Positions 55,701-62,627 of a stretch of DNA of 64,000 nt are shown piece by piece. Source of the DNA: Streptomyces sp. 35G-GA-8 (lineage in GTDB: Bacteria; Actinomycetota; Actinomycetes; Streptomycetales; Streptomycetaceae); assembly GCF_023534745.1 (NCBI RefSeq), contig NZ_JAMHJQ010000005.1, forward strand, positions 325,889-389,888. The letters run 5' to 3'. Below the pieces are notes generated by a model, which was not told the origin of the DNA, ran no database searches, and saw only the letters and a list, made by a program, of their open reading frames with translations. The position numbers and the translations under genes are program-made. Each line of letters opens with the position of its first letter. Within the stretch, counting starts at the first letter, position 1.

Positions 55701-56685
55701 CGGCGAACTCCGGCTCGTCGCTGACCCGGGTCATCGGCCCCTGGGCGATGGGGAATCGGGTGCCGAGCGCCTGCGCGCCGGCCGAGTCCGCGGCCAGCGC
55801 GGCGGCGGGCCGGTCGTCCTCGACGGCGGCGGATATCGCCGCCCGGACGCCCCGTATCGCATCGCCCACCGACTTCCAGCGCCCGGCGAAGGAGGCCGCG
55901 AGGAAGGCGTCCTGACCGACCGGCAGGAACTGGGTGCGGGGATCGTCACTGCCGACCCTGGCGGCGAACTCGACCGGATCCGCGGGGAGTTCGGGGGCGC
56001 CGGGGCCACGTCGGCGCAGCACGCGGGTCCCGTGGTGCAGCACGGTCTCGGAGCCGTCGAGCCCGGTGAGCGCGCCGGTGAGCTCCGCGGGCAGGCCCGC
56101 CTCGTCGAACAGCGCGAGCTGGGTGTCGAGTACGACACCCGTCGCGCCTCCGGCGACAGCGGCGGCGGCCGTGTGCGGCCCGATACCACCGCAGGCCCAG
56201 ACCGGCAGCGCGAGGTCAGGGTCCGCCAGTACCCGCTGGAGCAGGACGAACGTACTCAGCTCACCGGCCCTGCCGCCGCTTTCCGCACCGCGCACGATCA
56301 GTCCGGCGGCCCCGGCCGAGGCGGCCTGCCGCGCGCCCGCCGGATCGGTCACCTCCACCAGGACCCGGCGCCCGGCGAACTCTCCCGGTGCCCGCCCGGG
56401 GTCCGCCAGCAGCACGGTGTCCACCGCCTCGGGCAGATCCGCCGCGGTGACGGTGCAGCCCGGCCGTATGCGCACACCGAACGGCAGCGACGACCAGCGC
56501 ACGGTGCGGTCGAGTGTGTCGGCGACGCTCCTCGGATCACCGGTGGACAGTTCGAGCACACTGAGCGCACCCGCCCGCGCCGCTGCGGCCGTCAGCCGTG
56601 GTGACGAGCGGTGGAGCGGGTTGACGGCGATGACCGACTGAGGCAGTGAGGACTCAATGGACGCGACGGATTCCGGCATCCGCAT
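49780..56685 (-). CDS. PUFA-type synthase subunit 1: tandem FMN enoyl-reductase-like-KS-AT-ACP-KR
   Basis: A 2301-residue chain. Residues about 10-270 and 300-605 look like two successive nitronate-monooxygenase/PfaD-type FMN TIM barrels. The second keeps AECGGHVG with His445; the first has AESGGRAG, with Arg for that His. KS (about 675-1100) has DAACASS (Cys864) and both His motifs. AT (about 1235-1545) has GHSYGE (Ser1328) and CAFHS, malonyl-like. A single ACP (about 1710-1780) has VDSIKRTEI (Ser1749), the PUFA-synthase style. KR (about 2000-2250) has GGARGIT, Tyr2216 and Asn. No DH or thioesterase; DH is in subunit 2. The ATG at 56685 with GGGAG five bases upstream is preferred to one at 56733. 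It resembles PfaA fused to PfaD. Confidence 0.93.
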   Translation of the reverse strand: MRMPESVASIESSLPQSVIAVNPLHRSSPRLTAAAARAGALSVLELSTGDPRSVADTLDRTVRWSSLPFGVRIRPGCTVTAADLPEAVDTVLLADPGRAPGEFAGRRVLVEVTDPAGARQAASAGAAGLIVRGAESGGRAGELSTFVLLQRVLADPDLALPVWACGGIGPHTAAAAVAGGATGVVLDTQLALFDEAGLPAELTGALTGLDGSETVLHHGTRVLRRRGPGAPELPADPVEFAARVGSDDPRTQFLPVGQDAFLAASFAGRWKSVGDAIRGVRAAISAAVEDDRPAAALAADSAGAQALGTRFPIAQGPMTRVSDEPEFAAAVAAGGGLPFLALALANADRTRTMLERTREALGDAPCGVGVLGFADEEIRSAQLEVVRELRPTHAIIAGGRPAQAAALEAEGITTFLHVPSPGLLRQFLAAGARRFIFEGAECGGHVGPRNSFPLWEAQTEVLLDFIAENGDETAAELTVLFAGGIHDARSAAMAAALAAPLTRAGAAFGVLMGTAYLFTEEAVAAGAIQPLFQRRIVAAERTDLLETAPGHATRCAHSAITGDFARLKAELRGQGVPDREIWEQLERFNVGRLRLASKGIERVGDELRPVDETRQSDEGMFMAGEVCVLRESVTTVAALHESVADGAAGWLRSRAAELRTVLGLDRVDDAARSAPEPLRIAVVGMAGMFPGAPDLAEFWANILAGKDCVTEVPAHRWDAERYYAPDGDGEHTPSRWGGFLPEIPFDPLRYGIPPASLASIEPVQLLALEAARRALADAGYDGADTDHARTSVVFGAEAGSDLSNATTLRTVLPGYVGTIPSALDEQLPRLTEDSFPGMLANVIAGRIANRLDLGGANYTVDAACASSLTAVDVACKELITGTSDLVLCGGADLHNGINDYLLFSSVHALSPTGRSATFDGAADGIALGEGVACVALKRLADAERDGDRIYAVIDGVGSASDGRALGLTAPRPAGQRSALTRAYRNAGVSPADVGLIEAHGTGTVVGDRTELATLTEVFTEAGAEPAGCAIGSVKSQIGHTKCAAGLAGLIKTTLALYHGVKPPTLHVREPNAAWDGDSSPFVFHTAARPWAAEPADRIAGVSAFGFGGTNFHVVLRAYDQAPAAHTLDTWPAELFTFRGRDAAAARRAARALLELIQRGGAWRLRDYARHAAHRSDQAAVRDEPVRIAVVAPTLTALPGLLRRAADGEHDPEAGLHTCDDTATGSTGTDGEAPGKLAFLFPGQGSQRPGMLAELFVAFPELQRYLQLGARWSDALYPPAAFDEETKAGQLARITDTSVAQPALGVVELAAAELLASLGVRPAMAAGHSYGELVALGVAGALAPQDVLTASAARAEAILAQVADGDAGTMAAVTAGVEQVEDVLRRAGLAGDVVAANHNAPRQTVISGPTEPMAAAVTHLRDAGYSAKPLQVACAFHSPLLAGAGDAFADRLASMTVHPTAFDVWANRTAESYPPDPEAIRAGLAAQIGAPVRFTEQIEAMYAAGARVFAEVGPGRVLSGLVSAVLGDRPHRTVPLDGGRGAGLTGFLTALAQLAVGGADVRTARLFQGRDAVDPESAVPERTAGWTVDGQLVRLADGTIPPNALHPARPVTELIVPENHAHHGAAASGPDALVAEFLRTSRDLVAAQRDVMLSYLGGPAAVPVDRPAVHAAAPQLSAPVALPAAPVPATAVVTTAVVTTAPPAPAVAAPVLDRAAVLGAVLAVVAERTGYPVDMIEPDLDLEADLSVDSIKRTEIAGELAVRLGLPVDGGAELDGLSAARTAAGIAGLLATRLGGGESAETSAPKAGPAESGTSGSPAGPAAEIVPPQRLEFTEAELPAVTGTVDSGSTVLVLGGGELAPVVADRLRAAGAVPRLIPSGELPEGGADAVLCLDALDAAEAPLPEAFPLFQSVLAGAPRRLLAVERRTEGAASGLRGFFRSVAREYPELAATLVEVAPGAAPDAIADALVTELAATEREPVVLTDGGTRRALRLTLTDLGSLAATGAGPAGDGVAEAEAAGLDRDAVVLLVGGARGITARFARTIASVSRCRIELMGRTPVPAGTEDPATAGATDRAGLRAVFLAAGPASPAEIERRVSATLAAREVRDTIAGLRALGSQVRYHCVDVLDGEAVRATVKDIHAEHGRLDGVVYAAGVIEDKLIAEKPVESFRRVFSTKVGGARAVLDAVDSLPTGPRFAVLFGSIAAALGNRGQSDYAAANDALEELGRRWSTADRRGLTVHWGPWAAAETNGGMVTPELMRSYASRGIKLIDPEEGPLSLLRELAWGAPSVHAAVYTASGW

Positions 56686-56750
56686 GAAGTCTCCCGGATC
56701 GAAGTGGGGGGTTGACCGTGGGGGGCAGACCATGAAGGTGACTGGCCGGT

Positions 56751-56780
56751 AGTTAACTGGCCTTGCCTCCCAGGGGTCAA
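56751..56780 (-). promoter_or_regulatory. Probable promoter of the lipid-synthase operon
   Basis: On the minus strand TTGACC (56780-56775) and TTAACT (56756-56751) are separated by 18 bases, a fair vegetative-type promoter. Transcription would begin near 56744, giving a leader of about 60 bases before subunit 1. The -10 lies in the 8-base palindrome AGTTAACT, flanked by direct copies of ACTGGCC. Confidence 0.45.
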
Positions 56781-57387
56781 CTCGTCACACTCAGCGACGA
56801 GTTGCACATCGCCGCCGACCCACACACTCCGCGGCCGCAGAACCCTCGCGAGCGGGCAGCAATCGGACGCGCCGCCGGTGGCGGCAATCCGCGGATCATG
56901 TGCGTGATATCGACCTGTCATGCCCCTGAAATGCGGGATCCGTCTCAGGACCTTCGACTGTGCCGCATATCACAGCACACGGGTCTCGCATTCCATCGTC
57001 CGCCGCGCATGCCTACACGGCGTGACGATGCTGAAGAAACGCTTCAGCCGCCTCGGCGCCATGCCGTCGTGACGCTTGAGCAGGCGATAGATAAATCTTA
57101 TAGTTGCCACCGCATCAGTGAACGCGGCGTGAACCGGAGGAAGAAGAGTGAGGAACGTTCCATCACAGCTCTTCCTGCCCATATGCCCGTCGGCCGGCAC
57201 CCGCTGACATACACGTCCCCACGCGCGTACCGCGTTTTCCGTGACAGCTCCGGAAACCGTACGGGCGGGATCGGGTAACGCCCCCTCAACACCACGAACA
57301 GCACCGTAAAATCAACGGCTTTCCCTCGCGACCCGTTCCCTTTCGGTGACCATTCCTTCCCGCCCCATCACGGGTATGTGGAGTGAG
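56781..57387. other. Intergenic region between divergent operons, no gene seen
   Basis: About 600 bases hold only short frames without ribosome sites or recognisable products. Base composition is less GC-rich than in the genes, with an AT-rich patch near 57087-57105 that contains a promoter candidate for the rightward genes. No regulator, RNA gene or terminator was recognised. Confidence 0.6.
57076..57104 (+). promoter_or_regulatory. Probable promoter for the rightward glycosyltransferase genes
   Basis: TTGAGC (57076-57081) and TATAGT (57099-57104) are separated by 17 bases, a near-consensus vegetative promoter in an AT-rich patch. Transcription from about 57111 would leave an untranslated leader of roughly 270 bases before the start chosen at 57388. 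Confidence 0.55.
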
Positions 57388-58380
57388 ATGACGACCCCTC
57401 AGATTTCCATTGTCGTACCGTGTTTCAACGAGAGCGAGGTGCTCGGCGCCTTTCACACCGCTCTGCTCGCCGCGCTCGAACCGACCCGGCAGACCCTGGA
57501 GATCTGCTACGTGGACGACGGCAGCGTGGACGGAACCAGACGGCAGCTCAGCGAACTGGCGGCGGCGGACCCGCGCGTCCGCTACACCTCCTTCAGCCGC
57601 AACTTCGGCAAGGAAGCCGCGATGCTCGCGGGACTGCGCATGTCCAGGGGCGACGCCGTCGTGCTCATGGACGCGGATCTCCAGCACCCCCCTGAGCTGG
57701 TGCCCCGCATGCTGGAGCTGCACCGGCACGGCTACGACCAGGTCGTGGCGCAGCGCGACCGCGCGGGCGAGAGCGCCCTGCGCACCGCGCTCAGCCGGGT
57801 CTACTACCGGCTGGTGCGGCGCTGTATGGATGTCCATGTCGTGGACGGGGCAGGTGATTTCAGACTGCTCTCGCGCCACGCGGTGAACAGCGTGCTGTCC
57901 CTGCCGGAGAGCAACAGATTCTCCAAGGGAATCTTCTCCTGGATCGGCTTCGACACCGCGAGCTTCACCTACCGAAATGTCCAGCGCGCGGCCGGCACCT
58001 CGAAGTGGGGCGGCCGGAATCTGCTGAACTACGGCATCGACGGGCTGCTCTCCTTCAACAGCCGCCCGCTGCGTCTCGCCATCCATACCGGTCTCTGGCT
58101 CTTTCTCTCCGCGCTCGTCTACGCGCTGTGGATCATCGCGAATGTCGCCCTCAACGGTGTGGACGCGCCCGGCTATACGACGCTCATGACCGCCATCGTG
58201 GCGCTGAGCGGAATTCAGCTCGCCACGCTCGGCGTCATCGGCGAGTACGTCGGGCGGATTTACCACGAGGCGAAGCGCCGTCCGCACTATGTGGTCCGGG
58301 AAACGGAATCGACGCGTACGCCCTTTCCGTCCGGTGCCCCGTCGGCGGCTTCCGTGGGACAAGCCCGTTCGGAGCGATAG
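57388..58380 (+). CDS. GtrB/DPM1-like family 2 glycosyltransferase (polyprenyl-phosphate sugar synthase)
   Basis: A 330-residue membrane-anchored GT2 enzyme. The catalytic domain starts [14 protein letters not shown], with DDGSVDGT and the metal-binding [10 protein letters not shown]. Two C-terminal membrane helices (about residues 230-258 and 265-292) and a basic tail follow, as in GtrB/ArnC-type enzymes. These transfer a sugar from UDP-glucose or a similar donor to undecaprenyl phosphate at the inner membrane face. The ATG at 57388 with GGAG four bases upstream is chosen; starts at 57376 or 57346 are possible. The next gene encodes a polytopic protein that may use the lipid-linked sugar. 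Confidence 0.88.
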   Translation: MTTPQISIVVPCFNESEVLGAFHTALLAALEPTRQTLEICYVDDGSVDGTRRQLSELAAADPRVRYTSFSRNFGKEAAMLAGLRMSRGDAVVLMDADLQHPPELVPRMLELHRHGYDQVVAQRDRAGESALRTALSRVYYRLVRRCMDVHVVDGAGDFRLLSRHAVNSVLSLPESNRFSKGIFSWIGFDTASFTYRNVQRAAGTSKWGGRNLLNYGIDGLLSFNSRPLRLAIHTGLWLFLSALVYALWIIANVALNGVDAPGYTTLMTAIVALSGIQLATLGVIGEYVGRIYHEAKRRPHYVVRETESTRTPFPSGAPSAASVGQARSER

Positions 58381-58465
58381 GGCACCGGCGGGCGGCCGCG
58401 GGCCCGCCGGATACGGAACATTCCCGTCCGCTCCCGAAAGCCCCGTCCCCTCTCGAAAGGCAGTG

Positions 58466-60010
58466 GTGTCCATGGCCGCGGGCGCGTCGAGCGTCGTCAT
58501 CCCGGAACAGCCGGGCGAAGGAACCGGGCGGAAGCGGGAGAACGGCCGCGGTCCATCCGTACCACCAGCACATTCCGCGCGTCCCGCGCGTTCCTGGCCG
58601 GGATACGCGCTACCGGTCCTGCTGACACTGCCTCTGGGCCTTCTCGGGTCGGCCTTCTGGCTCGGCCGCCATGTCCGTCCCAGCGCGGACGAGTGGTGCT
58701 TCCTGCCCAGCGTGCGCGATCACGGCATCGCGGCGCTGGTCGGGAAGTTCTACTTCACGGACAACGGACGGCTCGGCAACGGCCTGCTGGTCGGGGCGTA
58801 CGCGAAGTTCGGGGTCGCGGGCCACCAGTGGTTCGGCCTGGTCAGTGGTGTGGTGATGCTGGGACTGCTGTGGGCCGTGACCGTACTGCTGCTGCGCCTT
58901 GCGGGCCGGACGGCGCCGCGCGGGGTACCACTGCTCGTCGCGTCGATGGTGACGGTGGTGTTTCTCTTCGCGAGCCTCAACACGTACAAGACCTTCTACT
59001 GGCCCGCCTCCTCCGTCTCGCACACCGCGGCGCCGGTACTGGCGTGCGCGGCGGCGGTGCCTCTGCTGTGGGCCCGATCGCGCCGGGGACGGGTCGTGGC
59101 GGCGGCCTCCGCTCTCGTCGTGGGCGTCTTCCTCGGCACACTCTCGGAGGAGACATCGGTCGTCGCGCTGGTCGTGCTGACGGCCCTGCTGCTGCTCAAC
59201 CGCCAGATCCTCGCCCCCCGCGTACGGGCCCACGCGCGCGTCTGGTGCCTGGCCGGTGTGGCCGGGATCGGGATCGGCACACTGCTGCTGCTCACCTCCC
59301 CCGGATCGCGCAACCGCCGTGCGCGGTTCGACGCGGGCACCGCCTCGATGTTCGCGCCCGAGTCGCTGGCGGACTCGCTGGACGGGTATCTGGACATCCT
59401 CGGGACCCTGCTGACCAACTGGCAGTATCTGGGCGCCCTCGCGGCCGGTGTGCTGCTGGCGCTGCTGACCGGGAATCGCGAAGGGCGCGTTCCGGCGCTG
59501 CTGCCGTGCCGCCCGCTCTTCCTGCTGGGCGCGGGCACCGTCACCTTCCTGGTCGCCGGATACCTCTGCACCGTCATCACGTACCCGCTCTTCGGATCGC
59601 ATGTGGTGGTCGCGCCCCGGACCTGGAACGACTACCTCCTGCTGTATGTGGCGCTTCTGGTGGGCGCCGGAGCACTCCTGGGACGGGCGCTGCGGGGACA
59701 CACGAGGCGTACGGGTGTCGTCGCGACGGCCGCCGGGGCGGCGATGTGTGTCGCCGTGTGCGTCGGACTCGCCTTTCCGCTCGGCGAGTTGGGCGAGCAG
59801 ATGCGGGTGCGCGCCGAGAAGTGGGACCACCAGGACCGGTGGCTGCGGGAGCAGGCGGCACAGGGCGCGCGGGTCCTCCCGTACAGGCCGCTGTCCGTCA
59901 GCGGAATGGGGGAACCCTTCGGACAGCGGGGAATCAGGGTCTGGCCGGCCCGCTGTGTCGCCGAGTACTACCACCTGAAGCGGATCACCTACACGGAGAG
60001 GCTTCCCTGA
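58466..60010 (+). CDS. Polytopic membrane protein, probable GT-C-type glycosyltransferase (DUF6056-like)
   Basis: About 514 residues. A polar Pro/Arg-rich N-terminus (about 1-45) precedes roughly ten membrane helices. The first helix is followed by [14 protein letters not shown], an acidic Asp-Glu in the first external loop, which is where GT-C enzymes carry catalytic acids. A long external C-terminal segment (about 440-514) ends the protein. With the GtrB-like gene 85 bases upstream, the pair resembles bacterial gtr-type systems that flip or use polyprenyl-phosphate sugars to modify surface polymers. The acceptor here is unknown and no GtrA flippase gene is adjacent. GTG 58466 has GAAAGG five bases upstream; ATG 58472 is an alternative. 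Confidence 0.75.
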   Translation: MSMAAGASSVVIPEQPGEGTGRKRENGRGPSVPPAHSARPARSWPGYALPVLLTLPLGLLGSAFWLGRHVRPSADEWCFLPSVRDHGIAALVGKFYFTDNGRLGNGLLVGAYAKFGVAGHQWFGLVSGVVMLGLLWAVTVLLLRLAGRTAPRGVPLLVASMVTVVFLFASLNTYKTFYWPASSVSHTAAPVLACAAAVPLLWARSRRGRVVAAASALVVGVFLGTLSEETSVVALVVLTALLLLNRQILAPRVRAHARVWCLAGVAGIGIGTLLLLTSPGSRNRRARFDAGTASMFAPESLADSLDGYLDILGTLLTNWQYLGALAAGVLLALLTGNREGRVPALLPCRPLFLLGAGTVTFLVAGYLCTVITYPLFGSHVVVAPRTWNDYLLLYVALLVGAGALLGRALRGHTRRTGVVATAAGAAMCVAVCVGLAFPLGELGEQMRVRAEKWDHQDRWLREQAAQGARVLPYRPLSVSGMGEPFGQRGIRVWPARCVAEYYHLKRITYTERLP

Positions 60011-60047
60011 CGTCTTCATACGCCCACTCAGGGCGCCGCCCGCGTAG

Positions 60048-60053
60048 TAGAGT
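60048..60053 (+). promoter_or_regulatory. -10 element consistent with a leaderless transcript
   Basis: TAGAGT fits the TAnnnT -10 form and ends eight bases before the ATG at 60062. No ribosome site is present between them, so transcription probably begins at or beside the start codon, as is common in Streptomyces. Confidence 0.5.
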
Positions 60054-60061
60054 CGGCGCCC

Positions 60062-60439
60062 ATGTCGAAGCCTGATCATCTGCTTGTTGACATCGCCACC
60101 ACCGTGGAGTCCGAGCAAAGCAATCAGATGTCCCTCACCGTGGTCGTCCAGGGCGCCGTCATCACAGGACGGCTGGCGCCGGAAGTGGTGTGGAGGGAGC
60201 GGGTCGCCGAGGTCCTGGAGGACTCCGAGCGGCTGGGGCCGTTCGCCGCCGTCTTCGGACCGCCCGGCGCTGACGCCCGCTCACCGCGACCGGACGAGCC
60301 GCCCACCCATCTGCATTTCCATGTCGCCCGAATCCTCCAGGGAAGTCTCGGGATCCCGGAGACCGGCGGTATGTACCGCATCGCCATCGGGGATGTGAAC
60401 GCCTGGACAGTGGGAGACCTCAGCTACTCCGACGGCTGA
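60062..60439 (+). CDS. Small conserved protein resembling gas vesicle accessory protein GvpU
   Basis: A 125-residue soluble protein. The segment SLTVVVQGAVITGRLAP resembles the conserved beta-strand region of GvpU-type proteins, and the C-terminus carries HLHFHVARIL and MYRIAIGDVNAWTVGDL. No gas vesicle structural gene (gvpA, gvpF, gvpO) lies in the window, so a role in buoyancy is not supported. Such orphan copies are widespread in Streptomyces. It appears to have its own promoter and a leaderless start, and a perfect palindromic terminator lies downstream. Confidence 0.7.
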   Translation: MSKPDHLLVDIATTVESEQSNQMSLTVVVQGAVITGRLAPEVVWRERVAEVLEDSERLGPFAAVFGPPGADARSPRPDEPPTHLHFHVARILQGSLGIPETGGMYRIAIGDVNAWTVGDLSYSDG

Positions 60440-60499
60440 GACCGTCCGCTCCCTCTCCGAACCCCCCGGGCCGTCTCGGTCGGCCCGGCACACCACAGG

Positions 60500-60537
60500 G
60501 GAAGGGCCCCGGTACCAGCTGGTACCGGGGCCCTTCC
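60500..60537. terminator. 38-base perfect palindrome, bidirectional terminator
   Basis: The two halves are exact reverse complements around 60518/60519, with inner arm GAAGGGCCCCGGTACCAG. It can form an 18-19 base-pair stem with almost no loop, or a cruciform. It lies between the convergent GvpU-like gene and the helicase gene. Confidence 0.85.
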
Positions 60538-60556
60538 GCCGTGTTCGGCCACCGGC

Positions 60557-62110
60557 TCAGGCGGTGCCGTTACGGGGCGACTGGCGCTGCGCGCCGCCGG
60601 TGCGCGCCTTGGCCGCGGAACCGGCGGAGCCGCGGCGGCCCTGACCCCCGCGGCCGCGGCCACGGGCCTGGGAGGGACCGCGCCCGGCCCGCTCGGGAAC
60701 CGGCGCGGTGATGGTGACCGGAACGCCCGAGGGCGCCTGGGCACCCGTGATACGGCTCAGTTCGGCCTCGCCCGAACGGACCTGGGCGGTCTGCGGGGTG
60801 ATGCCCGCGTCGGCCATCAGCCGGTTCATCTCACGCCGCTGGTTCGGCAGGACCAGCGTGACGACACTGCCGGACTCGCCGGCCCGTGCGGTGCGCCCGC
60901 CGCGGTGCAGATAGTCCTTGTGGTCGCTGGGCGGGTCGACGTTGACGACGAGGTCGAGATTGTCGATGTGAATGCCGCGGGCCGCCACATTGGTGGCCAC
61001 CAGCACCGTGACATGGCCGGTCTTGAACTGGGCGAGCGTGCGGGTGCGCTGGGGCTGGGACTTGCCGCCGTGCAGCGCGGCGGCGCGTACCCCGCTGTTC
61101 AGCAGATGCTCGGTGAGCCGGTCGACGGCGTGCTTGGTGTCCAGGAACATCAGCACCCGGCCGTCGCGCGCCGCGATCTCCGTGGTGGTGGCGTATTTGT
61201 CGGCGCCGTGGACGTGGAGTACGTGGTGCTCCATCGTGGTGACCGCGCCCGCGGACGGGTCGACGGAGTGCACCACCGGGTCGTGGAGATAGCGGCGGAC
61301 CAGAAGATCGACATTGCGGTCGAGGGTGGCGGAGAACAGCAGCCGCTGGCCCTCGGCGCGTACCTGGTCGAGCAGCGCGGTGACCTGGGGCATGAATCCC
61401 ATGTCGGCCATCTGGTCGGCCTCGTCGAGCACCGTGATGGCGACCCGGTCCAGCCGGCAGTCACCACGGTCGATGAGGTCCTTGAGCCGTCCCGGGGTGG
61501 CGACGACGATCTCCGTGCCGCCGCGCAGCGCGCTGGACTGCCGGCCGATCGACATTCCGCCGACGACCGTGGCCAGCCGCAGCCTCAGCGACCGGGCGTA
61601 CGGGGTGAGCGCGTCGGTGACCTGCTGCGCCAGTTCCCTGGTCGGGACGAGGATCAGCGCCAGCGGCTGCTTGGGCTGGGCGCGCTGTCCGGCGGTGCGG
61701 GCCAGCAGCGCCAGGCCGAAGGCGAGGGTCTTGCCGGAGCCGGTGCGCCCCCGGCCGAGCACGTCCCGGCCGGCCAGCGAGTTGGGCAGCGTGGCCGCCT
61801 GGATCGGGAACGGCTCGCTGACACCCAGGGCGGTGAGCGTCTTGAGCAGTTCGGACGGCATGTCCAGGTCGGCGAAGGACACGGCCGCCGGCAGGGCCGG
61901 GGTGAGGGTGACCGGGAGGGCGAACTCGCCCTTCGGCGCGGCGGGGCGCCGCCCGGAGCCACCGCCGGAACGGCCCGGGGCGCCGGAACGACCCTGGGAG
62001 CCGGAACGGCCGGCGGCGCCCGAGCCGAAGCGGCTGCCCCGGCCGGAGCCGGCGGAGCCGCCCGTACGGGTCCGGGAGTAACGGTCGTTCGTGCGTGCTG
62101 CGCGGTTCAT
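60557..62110 (-). CDS. DEAD-box ATP-dependent RNA helicase (RhlE/CsdA-like) with Gly/Arg-rich tails
   Basis: 517 residues. A Gly/Ser/Arg-rich N-terminus (about 1-60) precedes the helicase core. The Q motif contains FPIQAATLP; motif I is GRTGSGKT; Ia PTRELAQQV; Ib TPGRL; II DEAD (VLDEADQMADMGF); III SAT; V ATNVAARGIHI; VI HRGGRTARAG. The C-terminal tail (about 445-517) is rich in Arg and Gly, typical of RNA-binding and condensate-forming tails. It should unwind structured RNA in ribosome assembly or mRNA turnover, often on cold stress. The ATG at 62110 has AAAGG six bases upstream. It is housekeeping-like and unrelated to the two clusters. Confidence 0.94.
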   Translation of the reverse strand: MNRAARTNDRYSRTRTGGSAGSGRGSRFGSGAAGRSGSQGRSGAPGRSGGGSGRRPAAPKGEFALPVTLTPALPAAVSFADLDMPSELLKTLTALGVSEPFPIQAATLPNSLAGRDVLGRGRTGSGKTLAFGLALLARTAGQRAQPKQPLALILVPTRELAQQVTDALTPYARSLRLRLATVVGGMSIGRQSSALRGGTEIVVATPGRLKDLIDRGDCRLDRVAITVLDEADQMADMGFMPQVTALLDQVRAEGQRLLFSATLDRNVDLLVRRYLHDPVVHSVDPSAGAVTTMEHHVLHVHGADKYATTTEIAARDGRVLMFLDTKHAVDRLTEHLLNSGVRAAALHGGKSQPQRTRTLAQFKTGHVTVLVATNVAARGIHIDNLDLVVNVDPPSDHKDYLHRGGRTARAGESGSVVTLVLPNQRREMNRLMADAGITPQTAQVRSGEAELSRITGAQAPSGVPVTITAPVPERAGRGPSQARGRGRGGQGRRGSAGSAAKARTGGAQRQSPRNGTA

Positions 62111-62627
62111 TCAGAACCTTTCTCGATGGGCACGTATCGAGAATTCTCGGCAGGAAATCCGCACAGAGAATCGCAAGAACGAGCCGATACATATAGAAAC
62201 CAGAGCCGGTCCGGGGCGGTGAACAGCCGGAACCGCGCGTCGTGTTCCGGGCACCGTCAATGTGTGCGGAACGGGCTCTGTGAAAAGCGCGGGAAACTCC
62301 TTCGGGGCGTTCAGCCCGGAGATCCGCACTGCGCGGACCCCACGTCACCGCGGTGATCACCCCGTCCGGAGAATGCCCGGAAATAGAAAAGCGCACCCAC
62401 CGGCGGATAGAGCCGGTAAGAGCACTTGAAGTCGTTGGGAACCACAACCGCAACTGAGATCAACAGTAGCACGGCGCGAGCGGCCGGGCACAGCGGGCAT
62501 TATCACTCCACCCGCCCTGCCACAAATCTTCATCGCCCATCAAGCTGAGTTCTGCGTCGATGACCACAGAAATTGGCGCCGCGCGGGCGGCCGGGCGGGA
62601 AACGGGCGGACGCGTACCGTGGTACGG
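62111..62627. other. Intergenic region upstream of helicase, no gene seen
   Basis: About 517 bases between divergent genes. On the minus strand a TATATG-like -10 candidate lies at 62195-62190, about 80 bases before the helicase start, without a clear -35. A 12-base palindrome, CGAGAATTCTCG, lies at 62138-62149 in the helicase leader. The remainder has no convincing frame. A further leader function for the helicase is possible but not demonstrated. Confidence 0.5.
62615..62620 (+). promoter_or_regulatory. -10 element for DUF6629 gene, within a palindrome
   Basis: TACCGT fits TAnnnT and ends seven bases before the GTG at 62628, suggesting a leaderless transcript. It lies inside the 14-base palindrome CGTACCGTGGTACG (62613-62626), which could be an operator covering the promoter. 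Confidence 0.4.

Noticed and set aside
45236-56685. Enediyne polyketide synthase
   Set aside because: The KS-AT-ACP-KR and DH-PPTase order recalls PKSE, but an enediyne synthase is one chain and is accompanied by conserved enediyne accessory genes and a hot-dog thioesterase. None is present, and the FMN reductase barrels are foreign to it.
56763-57278. Plus-strand frame of 171 codons in the gap between divergent operons
   Set aside because: No ribosome site, no hydrophobic or domain pattern and atypical third-position composition; the promoter candidate lies inside it.
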